DNA of 43,950 bases from Bacteroidales bacterium (GTDB lineage: Bacteria; Bacteroidota; Bacteroidia; Bacteroidales; GCA-2748055): assembly GCA_029931975.1 (NCBI GenBank), contig JAOZQY010000031.1, positions 1-43,950 on the forward strand. The letters are read 5' to 3'. Both the position numbers and the translations under genes were made by a program. Under the pieces are notes generated by a model that searched no databases, was not told the origin of the DNA, and saw only the letters and a list, made by a program, of their open reading frames with translations. Below, piece after piece: positions 9,496-18,920 of this stretch (position 1 is the first letter of the stretch; every line of letters starts with the position of its first letter).

Positions 9496-9549
9496 ATGAA
9501 AAGAAATGTAGAATTTAAAGAACGAAATTATCTATTTGATAATCAATAA
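9496..9549 (+). CDS. Possible 17-residue leader peptide
   Basis: ATG at 9496 opens a frame encoding MKRNVEFKERNYLFDNQ followed by TAA at 9547-9549. It lies after the hairpin and an A/C-rich untranslated stretch that ends directly in the start codon, the kind of context seen in front of many highly expressed Bacteroidota genes (recollection, not checked). No Shine-Dalgarno is present. It precedes the glycosyltransferase by 131 bp. It could be a leader peptide, a remnant of the 5' end of a lost gene, or chance. Confidence 0.3.
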   Translation: MKRNVEFKERNYLFDNQ

Positions 9550-9680
9550 AGTCTCTACATTTTTATAACGTGCAAATTGCGAAAAAGTTGCACTAAATTG
9601 TGAAAATTTTCATTAAAAATTGTTAATATTTTTCCCGTATCTTTAACATTATTGACAATTAATGTACGTTGTGGATTAAT

Positions 9681-10796
9681 ATGCCTTCACAATATCTTCA
9701 TATAGTTTCCTTCAACATTCCCTATCCGGCCGACTATGGAGGCGTCATTGATATTTTCTATAAAATAAAAGCACTCTCACAGGCCGGGGTCCGGGTTATA
9801 CTTCACTGCTTTCAATACGGACGTTCACCTTCCAAAGAACTCGAGGATCTATGCTTTAAGGTACATTACTATCCCCGAAAGCGTGGAATCAACTATATGC
9901 TTAATTCCGATCCATACATTGTAGTTACAAGAAATGCAAATACCATGCCAAAGCATCTCCTTGGCGACTCATTTCCTGTGCTTTTCGAAGGCTTACACAG
10001 CACCAGCGTTCTACATAAATGTATTCAGGCCAAGAAATTGACATTGGTAAGGGCCCATAATATTGAGCATGACTATTACAGGAGCCTTTCCCGGGTCGAA
10101 CGGATCCCTTCTCATAAACTCTTCCTGCTCTCAGAATCCATCAAATTGAGACGCTATGAAAAAATCTTGCATCATGCCGATTACATCCTGGGCATAGCCA
10201 AGCATGAAACAGATTATTTCAATGAGACCTATGGAGATGCCGTGTTTGTTCCAGCTTTTCACCGTTTTGAGGAAGTAAGCTCCCTGCCTGGGAGGGGAAA
10301 CTATATTCTTTACCACGGCAACCTGGAGGTGGCGGAAAACTCAGAAATGTTTCTTAGCCTGGCGAAGAATCTCCTTACAGGGACCCCTTACTTTGTGGTA
10401 GTAGCAGGAAAAAATCCATCTCCGGGCTTTCAGAAAAGAGTAGCCCGTTTTCCTACTGTCAGACTGGTGGCAAATCCTTCCGACCAGGAACTGGATAAAC
10501 TCATTGCCCATGCCCATATCAACCTACTGTTTACCAGGCAGTCCACAGGAATCAAACTCAAACTGTTGCATGCTCTTTTTGCAGGCAGGCATTGCCTTGC
10601 AAACCCGGAAATGGTGGAAGGAAGCGGACTCGACAGGCTATGCACTGTAGCAGGGTCTATGGAAGAATCAAAAATTCAGCTTGTAAAACTCATGGGACAG
10701 GCTTTTAGTGAACAGCAGGTCCAGGACAGAAAAAGGGCCCTGATGGAGTTCTCCAACAGGGCCGGTGCAGAAAAAATTCTAAGGATATTGGCTTAA
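9681..10796 (+). CDS. Glycosyltransferase, GT4-like (GT-B fold)
   Basis: A 371-residue predicted sugar transferase acting at the cytoplasmic membrane. The N-terminal half starts MPSQYLHIVSFNIPYPADYGGVID, with the PADYGG glycine turn typical of GT-B acceptors, and contains VRAHNIEHDYYRSL, common in GT4-like enzymes. The C-terminal half has YILYHGNLEVAENSEMFL, a VVAGKNPSPGF strand-loop and INLLFTRQSTGIKLKLLHALFAGRHCLAN, matching the donor-binding block with its TGIKLK segment. I chose ATG 9681 over an upstream in-frame TTG at 9669, since the protein then begins at the first beta strand. It stands alone, without other polysaccharide genes, and its last 4 bp overlap the convergent small membrane protein gene. 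Acceptor and sugar are unknown. Confidence 0.8.
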   Translation: MPSQYLHIVSFNIPYPADYGGVIDIFYKIKALSQAGVRVILHCFQYGRSPSKELEDLCFKVHYYPRKRGINYMLNSDPYIVVTRNANTMPKHLLGDSFPVLFEGLHSTSVLHKCIQAKKLTLVRAHNIEHDYYRSLSRVERIPSHKLFLLSESIKLRRYEKILHHADYILGIAKHETDYFNETYGDAVFVPAFHRFEEVSSLPGRGNYILYHGNLEVAENSEMFLSLAKNLLTGTPYFVVVAGKNPSPGFQKRVARFPTVRLVANPSDQELDKLIAHAHINLLFTRQSTGIKLKLLHALFAGRHCLANPEMVEGSGLDRLCTVAGSMEESKIQLVKLMGQAFSEQQVQDRKRALMEFSNRAGAEKILRILA

Positions 10797-11020
10797 CTCT
10801 CCTCTGGTCCACTTCGTTCATGCCGGTGGTCAGGTCTGTCGAGAATGGAGAAAATAAGTACAACTACTGCAGCAGCGGCAAGTACCACCATCAGAGATTT
10901 AAACATCCTTGCAATAAGGTATTCAATATCAACCACTTCCCAGATTCCAAGAATGGCTACAAGAGAGAATATCAGTACCAGAGCAGACAGTGTATAGGCA
11001 ATAATTCTTTTTGCTTTCAT
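10793..11020 (-). CDS. Small two-helix membrane protein
   Basis: 75 residues with two hydrophobic segments, about 7-28 (IIAYTLSALVLIFSLVAILGI) and 42-62 (SLMVVLAAAAVVVLIFSIL), and a charged tail rich in Asp, His, Arg and Glu. It is predicted to sit in the inner membrane with a hairpin topology. No family was recognised. The ATG at 11018-11020 is the only good start. Its stop overlaps the end of the glycosyltransferase gene, which runs the other way. It is separated by 37 bp from the ABC ATPase gene stop upstream on the same strand, so it might be the last gene of the importer operon. Confidence 0.65.
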   Translation of the reverse strand: MKAKRIIAYTLSALVLIFSLVAILGIWEVVDIEYLIARMFKSLMVVLAAAAVVVLIFSILDRPDHRHERSGPEES

Positions 11021-11057
11021 AGTTTGAAAATTTAGTTTATGTATTCAAATTACTGAA

Positions 11058-12062
11058 TTATTGTTTTTGTATCAAGAAACGGGCCAATGAATATAAATTA
11101 TGGAATTCCCGGGAGCCTCCCTTTTCTTGAAGTATCCATTGTGTCCTCCCCGGCAGAGACTCCACCTGAATCGTCGTGGGAGCACTCTGATCCACACCGT
11201 ACCCCAGCCTTTCCAGACTACTGCGGGTCCATGCGAGGGCCTCTTCCCTATCCCCTTCCAGCCTGATACTACCTTTACGGTCCCTGGAATACAGAAACCT
11301 GCCAGCTATTTCATCGAAGCGGATACCTGAGCTGGAAAACAAATCATTGAATAATCCGGACAGGCCCAGATCCTCCGGGGCACCCTCCAGTATCCTTCCC
11401 TCATGGATCACCCACATTTTATCGGCACACATCATGGCTGTTTCCAGGTCGTGGGTGGAATAGACGATGGACCTGCCTCGGTCCCGGAAGCGACTTAGTA
11501 GAGCAATCAGATCATAGGTGTTGGGAATATCAAGAAAGGCAGTAGGTTCATCCAGTACCATCAGCGGAGTATCCTGGGCAAAAGCGCGGGCGATCATGGC
11601 ACGTTGCCGCTCTCCGTCACTCAGGCAATCCAGTTTCCGATCCATAAAAACGCCCATCTGAACCTCACTGAGTGCCTGTTCAATCTGATCCCGATCCTCC
11701 CTGGTCAGCCGCCCCATCCATCCGGTGTGAGGCATTCTGCCCAATCCTACCAGTTCTCCAACGGTCAGGGAGGGAAGCTGTGTAAGCTGGGAGGAAACAA
11801 AACTGACTCTGCGGGCACGTTCCGGAAGGGAATAGTCACCGAAGGGCCTGCCTTCGAGCAGACAATCTCCACCCAACGGTGTAAGCAGTCCGATCATGGA
11901 TTTCAGAAGAGTACTCTTTCCTGTCCCGTTCCTGCCAATCAGGGCCACCATTTCGCCCGGATTTACGGATAGCCTGATGGAATCAAGCAGGGCTTTTCCC
12001 TTTTGAAAACCAATGCTAAAACGGTCCAGCGAGATAATATGTCCTTCCTCAGTTCCCGACAT
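11058..12062 (-). CDS. Metal-chelate ABC importer ATPase (FecE/BtuD-type)
   Basis: The 334-residue ATPase that powers the neighbouring FecCD-type permease. Walker A is GRNGTGKST (43-51), the signature LSDGE (147-151), Walker B LMVLDEPT (167-174) and the H-loop histidine is about 204 (STHDLE). The ATPase domain ends near 240. An extra C-terminal portion of about 90 residues follows, holding a basic Arg-rich segment and the sequence PTTIQVESLPGRTQWIL, not part of the ABC fold. I chose the ATG at 12062, which overlaps the permease stop as TGATG, over an in-frame ATG at 12101. Substrate could be a siderophore, heme or a corrinoid. Confidence 0.88.
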   Translation of the reverse strand: MSGTEEGHIISLDRFSIGFQKGKALLDSIRLSVNPGEMVALIGRNGTGKSTLLKSMIGLLTPLGGDCLLEGRPFGDYSLPERARRVSFVSSQLTQLPSLTVGELVGLGRMPHTGWMGRLTREDRDQIEQALSEVQMGVFMDRKLDCLSDGERQRAMIARAFAQDTPLMVLDEPTAFLDIPNTYDLIALLSRFRDRGRSIVYSTHDLETAMMCADKMWVIHEGRILEGAPEDLGLSGLFNDLFSSSGIRFDEIAGRFLYSRDRKGSIRLEGDREEALAWTRSSLERLGYGVDQSAPTTIQVESLPGRTQWILQEKGGSREFHNLYSLARFLIQKQ

Positions 12063-13078
12063 CAGAGCGATTGTGCTTTTTTGTTCATAATCACAAGCCA
12101 TATTACCACCGGAATACCAATCAGGGAGGTAACTGCATTGATGGGTAATATATGCTCGGTACCCGGCAGGCGGGAAACTATATCACTAAAGAGCATCACT
12201 ACCATACCTGTGAGCATACTGGCCGGTAAGAGAATGCGGTGATCGGAACGGTTCAGAAGGAATCTAGCCATATGTGGTACGGCAATCCCGATAAAGCCTA
12301 TGGGGCCGCAAAAGGCTGTAATGGTCCCTGCCAGGATGCTGGTGGTGGCAAATATTATCAAACGGGTGCGCTGTATGCGGATCCCCATGGTAAGCGCATA
12401 CTCCTCTCCAAGCATCAGTCCGTTAAGCACCTTTGAATATGCAAGGGTCACCAACAAAAGCGGAAGGATGGCCCAAGCCATAATAGTAAGCTGAGCCCCG
12501 GTAACATTGCCCAGACTGCCCATGCTCCAAATCACAAATGATTTGAGAGCCGAAGCCTGGCTGAAATACTGCATAATACTGATTATAGCGGCCAGTCCGC
12601 TGGCAAACATAATTCCCAGGATCAGGATGGTCATCACATCCTTGATGCGGTAAGACACAAAGAGCAGAAGCAGCATTACTGTACCTGCCCCTATCCAGGC
12701 AGCGATGGCCAGGCTCCAGGTGGCCACGATGCCGGTAGCTCCAGCACCCAATACCACCAGTGCCGCTCCAAAACTGGCACCGGAGCTGATTCCCAGTACA
12801 TAGGGGCCTGCAAGCGGATTTCGGAAGAGGGTCTGCATCTGAAGGCCACATACAGGGAGTGCTGCCCCTGCCATCAGTGCCGTGGCCACCCTGGGCAGCC
12901 TGAATTTTGTCAGTATCACCAGCTCTTGTTCCGAGAGCGTGTTTCTTCCCAGCAAATGACCCCACATATCACCAAGGGTAATGGAAATACTCCCCAGCCT
13001 CAGATCCAGAAAAAAAAGAGCCACAAGGAGCAGCCCCAGAATATAGATAATAAATACAGCTCTCGAGTGGAATCTCAC
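12062..13078 (-). CDS. Metal-chelate ABC importer permease (FecCD family)
   Basis: The 338-residue inner-membrane subunit of a type II importer for iron-siderophore, heme or vitamin B12. It has about nine to ten hydrophobic helices and the FecCD hallmarks LPRVATALMAGAALPVCGLQMQTLFRNPLAGPYVLGISSGAS near 53-95 and GTITAFCGPIGFIGIAVPHMAR near 254-275, the second being the coupling-helix region that contacts the ATPase. The first in-frame start is a GTG at 13078, only 3 bp after the stop of the 90-residue gene. The stop overlaps the ATPase start. It is clearly co-transcribed with both. Confidence 0.92.
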   Translation of the reverse strand: MRFHSRAVFIIYILGLLLVALFFLDLRLGSISITLGDMWGHLLGRNTLSEQELVILTKFRLPRVATALMAGAALPVCGLQMQTLFRNPLAGPYVLGISSGASFGAALVVLGAGATGIVATWSLAIAAWIGAGTVMLLLLFVSYRIKDVMTILILGIMFASGLAAIISIMQYFSQASALKSFVIWSMGSLGNVTGAQLTIMAWAILPLLLVTLAYSKVLNGLMLGEEYALTMGIRIQRTRLIIFATTSILAGTITAFCGPIGFIGIAVPHMARFLLNRSDHRILLPASMLTGMVVMLFSDIVSRLPGTEHILPINAVTSLIGIPVVIWLVIMNKKAQSL

Positions 13079-13081
13079 ATC

Positions 13082-13354
13082 CTACTTCTTTAGGTCTTCC
13101 ACAAGCTCGGCCAGTTTAATTAAATCCAGCTGAACCTGCCTGTAGTGCTCTTTTAATGAGGATGATTCAGCATCAGTTTCAGGATGATTGGTCCGCAGAA
13201 TCAAGTCGTTTCTAAGCAATACCAGTTTACTGATTACTTTGTCGAATTTGTCTTCGGAAAGCTCATTTGTATAGTGCCTGTAAGAGAAACACTCCTGCAA
13301 TAAATCAAATGCAAACCTGTTGATATCCTTCTTCAGTATCCTGATGCTGGCCAT
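13082..13354 (-). CDS. Small helical protein of unknown function in importer operon
   Basis: 90 residues, mostly alpha-helical and charged (starts MASIRILKKDINRFAFDLLQ, ends LAELVEDLKK), with no signal peptide or membrane segment, so probably cytoplasmic. Heptad-like spacing of Leu and Ile in the second half suggests a helical bundle. It is inserted between the substrate-binding protein (34 bp upstream) and the permease (3 bp downstream). The tight spacing implies co-expression. I do not recognise the family. A cytoplasmic regulator, chaperone or metal handler are all possible; none is shown by sequence. Confidence 0.75.
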   Translation of the reverse strand: MASIRILKKDINRFAFDLLQECFSYRHYTNELSEDKFDKVISKLVLLRNDLILRTNHPETDAESSSLKEHYRQVQLDLIKLAELVEDLKK

Positions 13355-13388
13355 GAGTAGTAGTTTTTATGATACCCAAAAGTAAGGA

Positions 13389-14540
13389 TTATTTTAATTG
13401 CCTGTAGTATACATAGCGATGATCTGTCAATAAGCCAGGATGAAACACCCCGATTAGATCGGCCAGTACCAGATCGGGGCGGACCGTAGCCGATTCCCAG
13501 TAATCGTTTCCCCCGGCATCATTGCTGCGCGCATCATTGTTATAGACCTGACCACTTTTCTGTACCTTCAGATCCCCGAAACGTTCATCCAGCTCAATGA
13601 TATCCTCCAGGGAACTGGCTGCCCCGGGGTTGATCCAGATATCGGCTTTCACGGCTCTCAGGTAGACCGACTCCAGGTCGAGAGGTACAGCCTGGGTGGA
13701 AGGATTATCCTTCCACAGATAATCCCCACCGGCATCCTCCATAAGTTTTGCTGCAAAGCTCTCCCCCCCCGCCATGTACCAGGTATCCTTCCATGGAAGA
13801 CCGCTAAGCACCCTTGGTCTGAAACTCAGCTCTGAAGTCAGATGGGCCAGTGCATTGTAGGCCGAATCGATCTCCTTGAAAAAGCTGGCAGCTTGTTTCT
13901 CCTTCTCATAAAAGAGGGAAAAAAACCTGATCCACTCAGCTTTGCCCAGGGGATGGGGCTCCAGATACTCACCGCAGAACACTGCGGAAATTCCTAATTC
14001 GGTGAGCTTTTCCAGTATGGTCATCACGTTCCCTTCTACCCCGTAGAGAAAAACAAGATCGGGACTTAGTCCGACCATAGTCTCATAATCAAGTCCCTGA
14101 CCATATCCAATATCTTGCACTTCTCCCGCTTCGATTCGTTCCCTGATGGCCCGGGTGTAAATAAACTTACTGCCGGAGAGTCCCACAATGGATTCCGCAC
14201 TCCCCAGCTGATCAATCATGGCCACATGGGTAGTGGAAAGCACAATTACCCTTTGAACAGGAGTCTTAATAAAGGGAATAGTAGCCAGTGAATCCGGAAT
14301 AGGAGTTCCCTCATGGGCCAGCACATAGGAAAAGATCACATGCTGACTCTGCTGCCAGGGGTCGATCACCTCCAGCAGCCTGTAAGATCCATGTTCCTGT
14401 ACCCGGAAGCCCAAAGCATAGCGCGTGTAACTATCGCCTGCCGTGGCACCGGGTGAGTCTTTCCTTTCGGAAGATGCTGATTGCCCTGTACAACCGTAAA
14501 GCAGTACGGCTCCAATAATCAACAGCTGTCTTATGCTCAT
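13389..14540 (-). CDS. Metal-chelate ABC importer substrate-binding lipoprotein
   Basis: A 383-residue periplasmic lipoprotein of the FepB/BtuF cluster (class III binding protein). Lipobox ends at Cys17 (LYGC). The core starts around residue 90 with RVIVLSTTHVAMIDQLGSAESIVGLSG, continues with VGLSPDLVFLYG, the central backbone helix region around ERFGDLK, and the C-terminal RPDLVLADLIGVFHPGL, all typical of these proteins. Residues about 18-85 form an extra N-terminal segment. The ATG at 14540 overlaps the protease stop as ATGA, so translation is coupled to the upstream protease gene. It would deliver a ligand such as ferric siderophore, heme or corrinoid to the permease encoded downstream. 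Confidence 0.9.
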   Translation of the reverse strand: MSIRQLLIIGAVLLYGCTGQSASSERKDSPGATAGDSYTRYALGFRVQEHGSYRLLEVIDPWQQSQHVIFSYVLAHEGTPIPDSLATIPFIKTPVQRVIVLSTTHVAMIDQLGSAESIVGLSGSKFIYTRAIRERIEAGEVQDIGYGQGLDYETMVGLSPDLVFLYGVEGNVMTILEKLTELGISAVFCGEYLEPHPLGKAEWIRFFSLFYEKEKQAASFFKEIDSAYNALAHLTSELSFRPRVLSGLPWKDTWYMAGGESFAAKLMEDAGGDYLWKDNPSTQAVPLDLESVYLRAVKADIWINPGAASSLEDIIELDERFGDLKVQKSGQVYNNDARSNDAGGNDYWESATVRPDLVLADLIGVFHPGLLTDHRYVYYRQLK

Positions 14541-16246
14541 TGAGCTGTAAGTATTAGTTTATAATGCTCCTGATAGCTGTCATCGCCTACGGTGAGCAGA
14601 TAAATGCCTGACGGCAGTGTGGTACATTGTATCTTCATACTTCCCTCTCCCTGGAGCCTGCCTTTTAATACAAGAACTCCTGAAAGATTCACCAGACTGT
14701 AACAGGCATCAGCCCTCAAAGCTTCTTTTGAAGTGATGTAGAATCGATCACTGGCAGGATTGGGGAAGACCTGGAAACGGCTCTTCTGCTCAAGTTGAAC
14801 AGTCTCTGTGGAGGTAGGATCAAATCCGCCAAGGATCATAGGATCCAGATTTTCCGGATCAAGCCAGGATTTTAGGGCATTCCCCTTTTCCTCCTCATAG
14901 TCCCAGGCCATCCCAAAGCGGGTAAAATAATCATCATAATTGGGTGCGGGATTATAAATCACCCGATTGTTCTCCGCATCATATCCAATGGAGTCGCCAC
15001 AGGCCGCATTTCCTCCGCTCAGGGTACCAATCACCCGGCGGGCCTGGTTAAAAAGTGGGGAGCCTGAGGAACCCCCTTCGGTGGAGCCCACATCCCACTG
15101 CCTGACCCACCAGTAGGAAAAATAGTGATAGTCATCTAATCCGTTATAGGGTACATCAGCGGGTGTTGCAGGTATAGAGGGTATATCAGCATCGTGAGAT
15201 ATCTTCTTCACATCCCCGAAGGGGTGGTGGATGGTGACCGTGGCAGTGGTCTGAAAAGTTGAGCGTTCCCACCCTGCATAGTAAGCCCCGAATGAAGCAG
15301 GAGGGATTTCCGAAAGCTTCACCAAACTAAAATCAATGCTATCCCCGTGCGTAAGATAATCAGCCCCTGAGATGGACATATCCAGAAGTCCGTCCTCCCC
15401 GAAACATTCTGCACTCTCATAGTTAAACTGGAAGACCGAGCGATCGGCATAATACTGCTTGTTTAGACAATGTTCAGCTGTGAGAATATAAGGGGTGCTA
15501 TCGTAGGCGGTGTTGTTTACCAGGACCCCGGTGCACCAGAGTGTGGTTGTATACACCCTGACCACGGAAGGCCTTACCCGTTCCCAGCCATCTCCTTCCA
15601 CACAGTTTATATCTATTTCACAGCCCTGGGAACATCCAAAATCCCCGGCGGGACAATCGGCCCGGGTGGATTTGAAACCGGTATTCAGAAAAGCGTGCGA
15701 AAGAGATTGTAGTTCCAGCTCTCCATAGCTGGTCATAGCTTCCGGTACCTGCATTTCAATAAGTACTTCCTCGCCCGGGATGTGACCCACCGGTAAAATG
15801 CCGGACTTTTTGTTATTGGCGGAAGTATAGGCCCCCTTCACTTCCTGCATGGAGGGGTCATATACAAATATCTTAACGCCGGGCAGCAGCTCATATCTAT
15901 CAAAAACCAGTCCCAGCGAATAGGCACCGGGCGATAGTACATGGACCCTCCAAACCCTCAGATCTCCTTCCCGACTCCAGCTACCATGGCTTTCAGGAGA
16001 CAGGTTTACAGGACGCTCCAGGGCAAAACGCAGAGGTTTTGAGTTAGTCCTGCGGTTCATCTCTTTAGCAGCCTCGATCTCCATGGGATCGGCCGGGGGA
16101 AGAACATACATGACATCAGCAGCTTTCAGACCAGAGCTAATCCCCAGGGGCTTGCCCGGAAACTGCAGCTGTGCGGAGAGAGGTATACTTCCCATAAGAA
16201 AAAGCAGTGCAAATCCCCAAAATATGTAACAGATTCTTATCTTCAT
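14537..16246 (-). CDS. Secreted trypsin-like serine protease with T9SS sorting tail
   Basis: A 569-residue protease (family S1-like, resembling lysyl endopeptidase). It has a signal peptide at about 1-26, an N-terminal beta-rich region with jelly-roll-like look at about 90-180, a Cys-rich linker DFGCSQGCEIDINC, then the protease domain. The triad is visible: His259 in LTAEHC, Asp305 in SIDFSLV, Ser394 in GGSSGSPLF. The last 75 residues (FQVFPNPASDRFYI ... LPSGIYLLTV) are a type A T9SS sorting domain, which directs export across the outer membrane and surface attachment. I chose ATG 16246 over GTG 16249. It is the first gene of the importer operon, which is unusual. Confidence 0.9.
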   Translation of the reverse strand: MKIRICYIFWGFALLFLMGSIPLSAQLQFPGKPLGISSGLKAADVMYVLPPADPMEIEAAKEMNRRTNSKPLRFALERPVNLSPESHGSWSREGDLRVWRVHVLSPGAYSLGLVFDRYELLPGVKIFVYDPSMQEVKGAYTSANNKKSGILPVGHIPGEEVLIEMQVPEAMTSYGELELQSLSHAFLNTGFKSTRADCPAGDFGCSQGCEIDINCVEGDGWERVRPSVVRVYTTTLWCTGVLVNNTAYDSTPYILTAEHCLNKQYYADRSVFQFNYESAECFGEDGLLDMSISGADYLTHGDSIDFSLVKLSEIPPASFGAYYAGWERSTFQTTATVTIHHPFGDVKKISHDADIPSIPATPADVPYNGLDDYHYFSYWWVRQWDVGSTEGGSSGSPLFNQARRVIGTLSGGNAACGDSIGYDAENNRVIYNPAPNYDDYFTRFGMAWDYEEEKGNALKSWLDPENLDPMILGGFDPTSTETVQLEQKSRFQVFPNPASDRFYITSKEALRADACYSLVNLSGVLVLKGRLQGEGSMKIQCTTLPSGIYLLTVGDDSYQEHYKLILTAQ

Positions 16247-16254
16247 CACCAGTA

Positions 16255-16272
16255 ACCGGGCTTTATCCCGGT
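16255..16272 (-). other. Leader stem-loop upstream of the protease-importer operon
   Basis: ACCGGG (16255-16260) and CCCGGT (16267-16272) form a perfect 6-bp stem with a 6-base loop, 8 bases upstream of the protease start on the minus strand. No T tract follows. It is too small to be a cobalamin or other known riboswitch. Its place close to the start codon could affect translation of the first gene. Confidence 0.35.
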
Positions 16273-16315
16273 GGTTCTAAAAGTAGAGAATTAAACCCAA
16301 AGGTGAAATATTATT

Positions 16316-16323
16316 TATCTTTG
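16316..16323 (+). promoter_or_regulatory. Bacteroidota -7 promoter element for ligA
   Basis: TATCTTTG matches TAnnTTTG and is 16 bp before the ligA ATG at 16340. No clear -33 TTTG is seen at the proper spacing. Confidence 0.5.
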
Positions 16324-16324
16324 A

Positions 16325-18343
<2,019 letters not shown>

Positions 18344-18359
18344 CATTGAATAATAATTG

Positions 18360-18367
18360 TATTTTTG
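18360..18367 (+). promoter_or_regulatory. Bacteroidota -7 element directly before DUF6913 start
   Basis: TATTTTTG matches TAnnTTTG. It ends only 5 bp before the ATG at 18373, so a transcript from it would have little or no 5' UTR for the DUF6913 gene. No clear -33 box is found. Confidence 0.45.
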
Positions 18368-18372
18368 TGCGT

Positions 18373-18912
18373 ATGGCAGGAATAAGAGAATACATTGGGA
18401 TCAGGGTACTGAACGGTAAACTGAAGAACTTTAAAAGAGAGACCAGGGTTCATAATTTCAAAACTGCCTCTACGGCTGTTATCCTATTTGATACGGAAGC
18501 TCCAGGTTCTTTCAAGGTGATTAAAGAATTTCTGGATTTCTTAAAAAGGGAGGGAATTGCATCTTCCGTATTTGGGTATGTAAATCAGAAGGAGGTTCCG
18601 CAAGAGATGCTATTCTGGAAGGATTTTTATATGATCACCCGAAAGGACCTGAACTGGTATTTGAAGCCAGGAGGTGAGATGGTGGATCTATTCTACAGCC
18701 AGGATCCTGATATATTGATCGATTTTACGAGGGATCTCTCCCTGGAACTACAGTTTCTGGTTCAACTCTCACCCGCCAGATTTAAAATTGGAAACTTTAC
18801 TGAGCAGAAGAATGATTACGATTTGATGATCAACGCCACAGATCACGATGATATGGCTTATATTTCTGAACAGATAAGGCACTATGTCTCAATTTTGAAC
18901 CCCATAAACTGA
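18373..18912 (+). CDS. DUF6913 family protein
   Basis: 179 residues, soluble, without signal peptide. It begins MAGIREYIGIRVLNGKLKNFKRETRVHNF and contains TAVILFDTEAP, a strand-turn unit, and near the C-terminus SPARFKIGNFTEQKNDYDLMINA, which are typical of this Bacteroidota family. The family is often found directly upstream of dapA (recollection). No function is established. I chose ATG 18373 rather than an in-frame TTG at 18346 because the family starts with this charged helix and because the -7 element lies between the two. It is 8 bp before dapA, so the pair is almost certainly co-transcribed. Confidence 0.8.
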   Translation: MAGIREYIGIRVLNGKLKNFKRETRVHNFKTASTAVILFDTEAPGSFKVIKEFLDFLKREGIASSVFGYVNQKEVPQEMLFWKDFYMITRKDLNWYLKPGGEMVDLFYSQDPDILIDFTRDLSLELQFLVQLSPARFKIGNFTEQKNDYDLMINATDHDDMAYISEQIRHYVSILNPIN

Positions 18913-18920
18913 ATTCAATC

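Larger units (their letters stand above)
9349..9680. other. 330-bp intergenic region between argS and glycosyltransferase
   Basis: It holds the argS promoter (9367-9374, minus strand), a strong hairpin (9437-9466), an A/C-rich stretch with two nearly identical copies of CCTAAAACTAAA-type sequence (about 9463-9492), a 17-codon open frame (9496-9549), a second small stem GTGCAA/TTGCAC (9570-9575 with 9588-9593) and an AT-rich run containing TATCTTTA near 9635-9642, which could be a weak -7 element for the glycosyltransferase. No RNA gene family was recognised. Confidence 0.5.

Noticed and set aside
9672-9680. DnaA-box-like TGTGGATTA upstream of the glycosyltransferase
   Set aside because: A single near-match with a mismatch, not clustered, and expected by chance in a window of this size.
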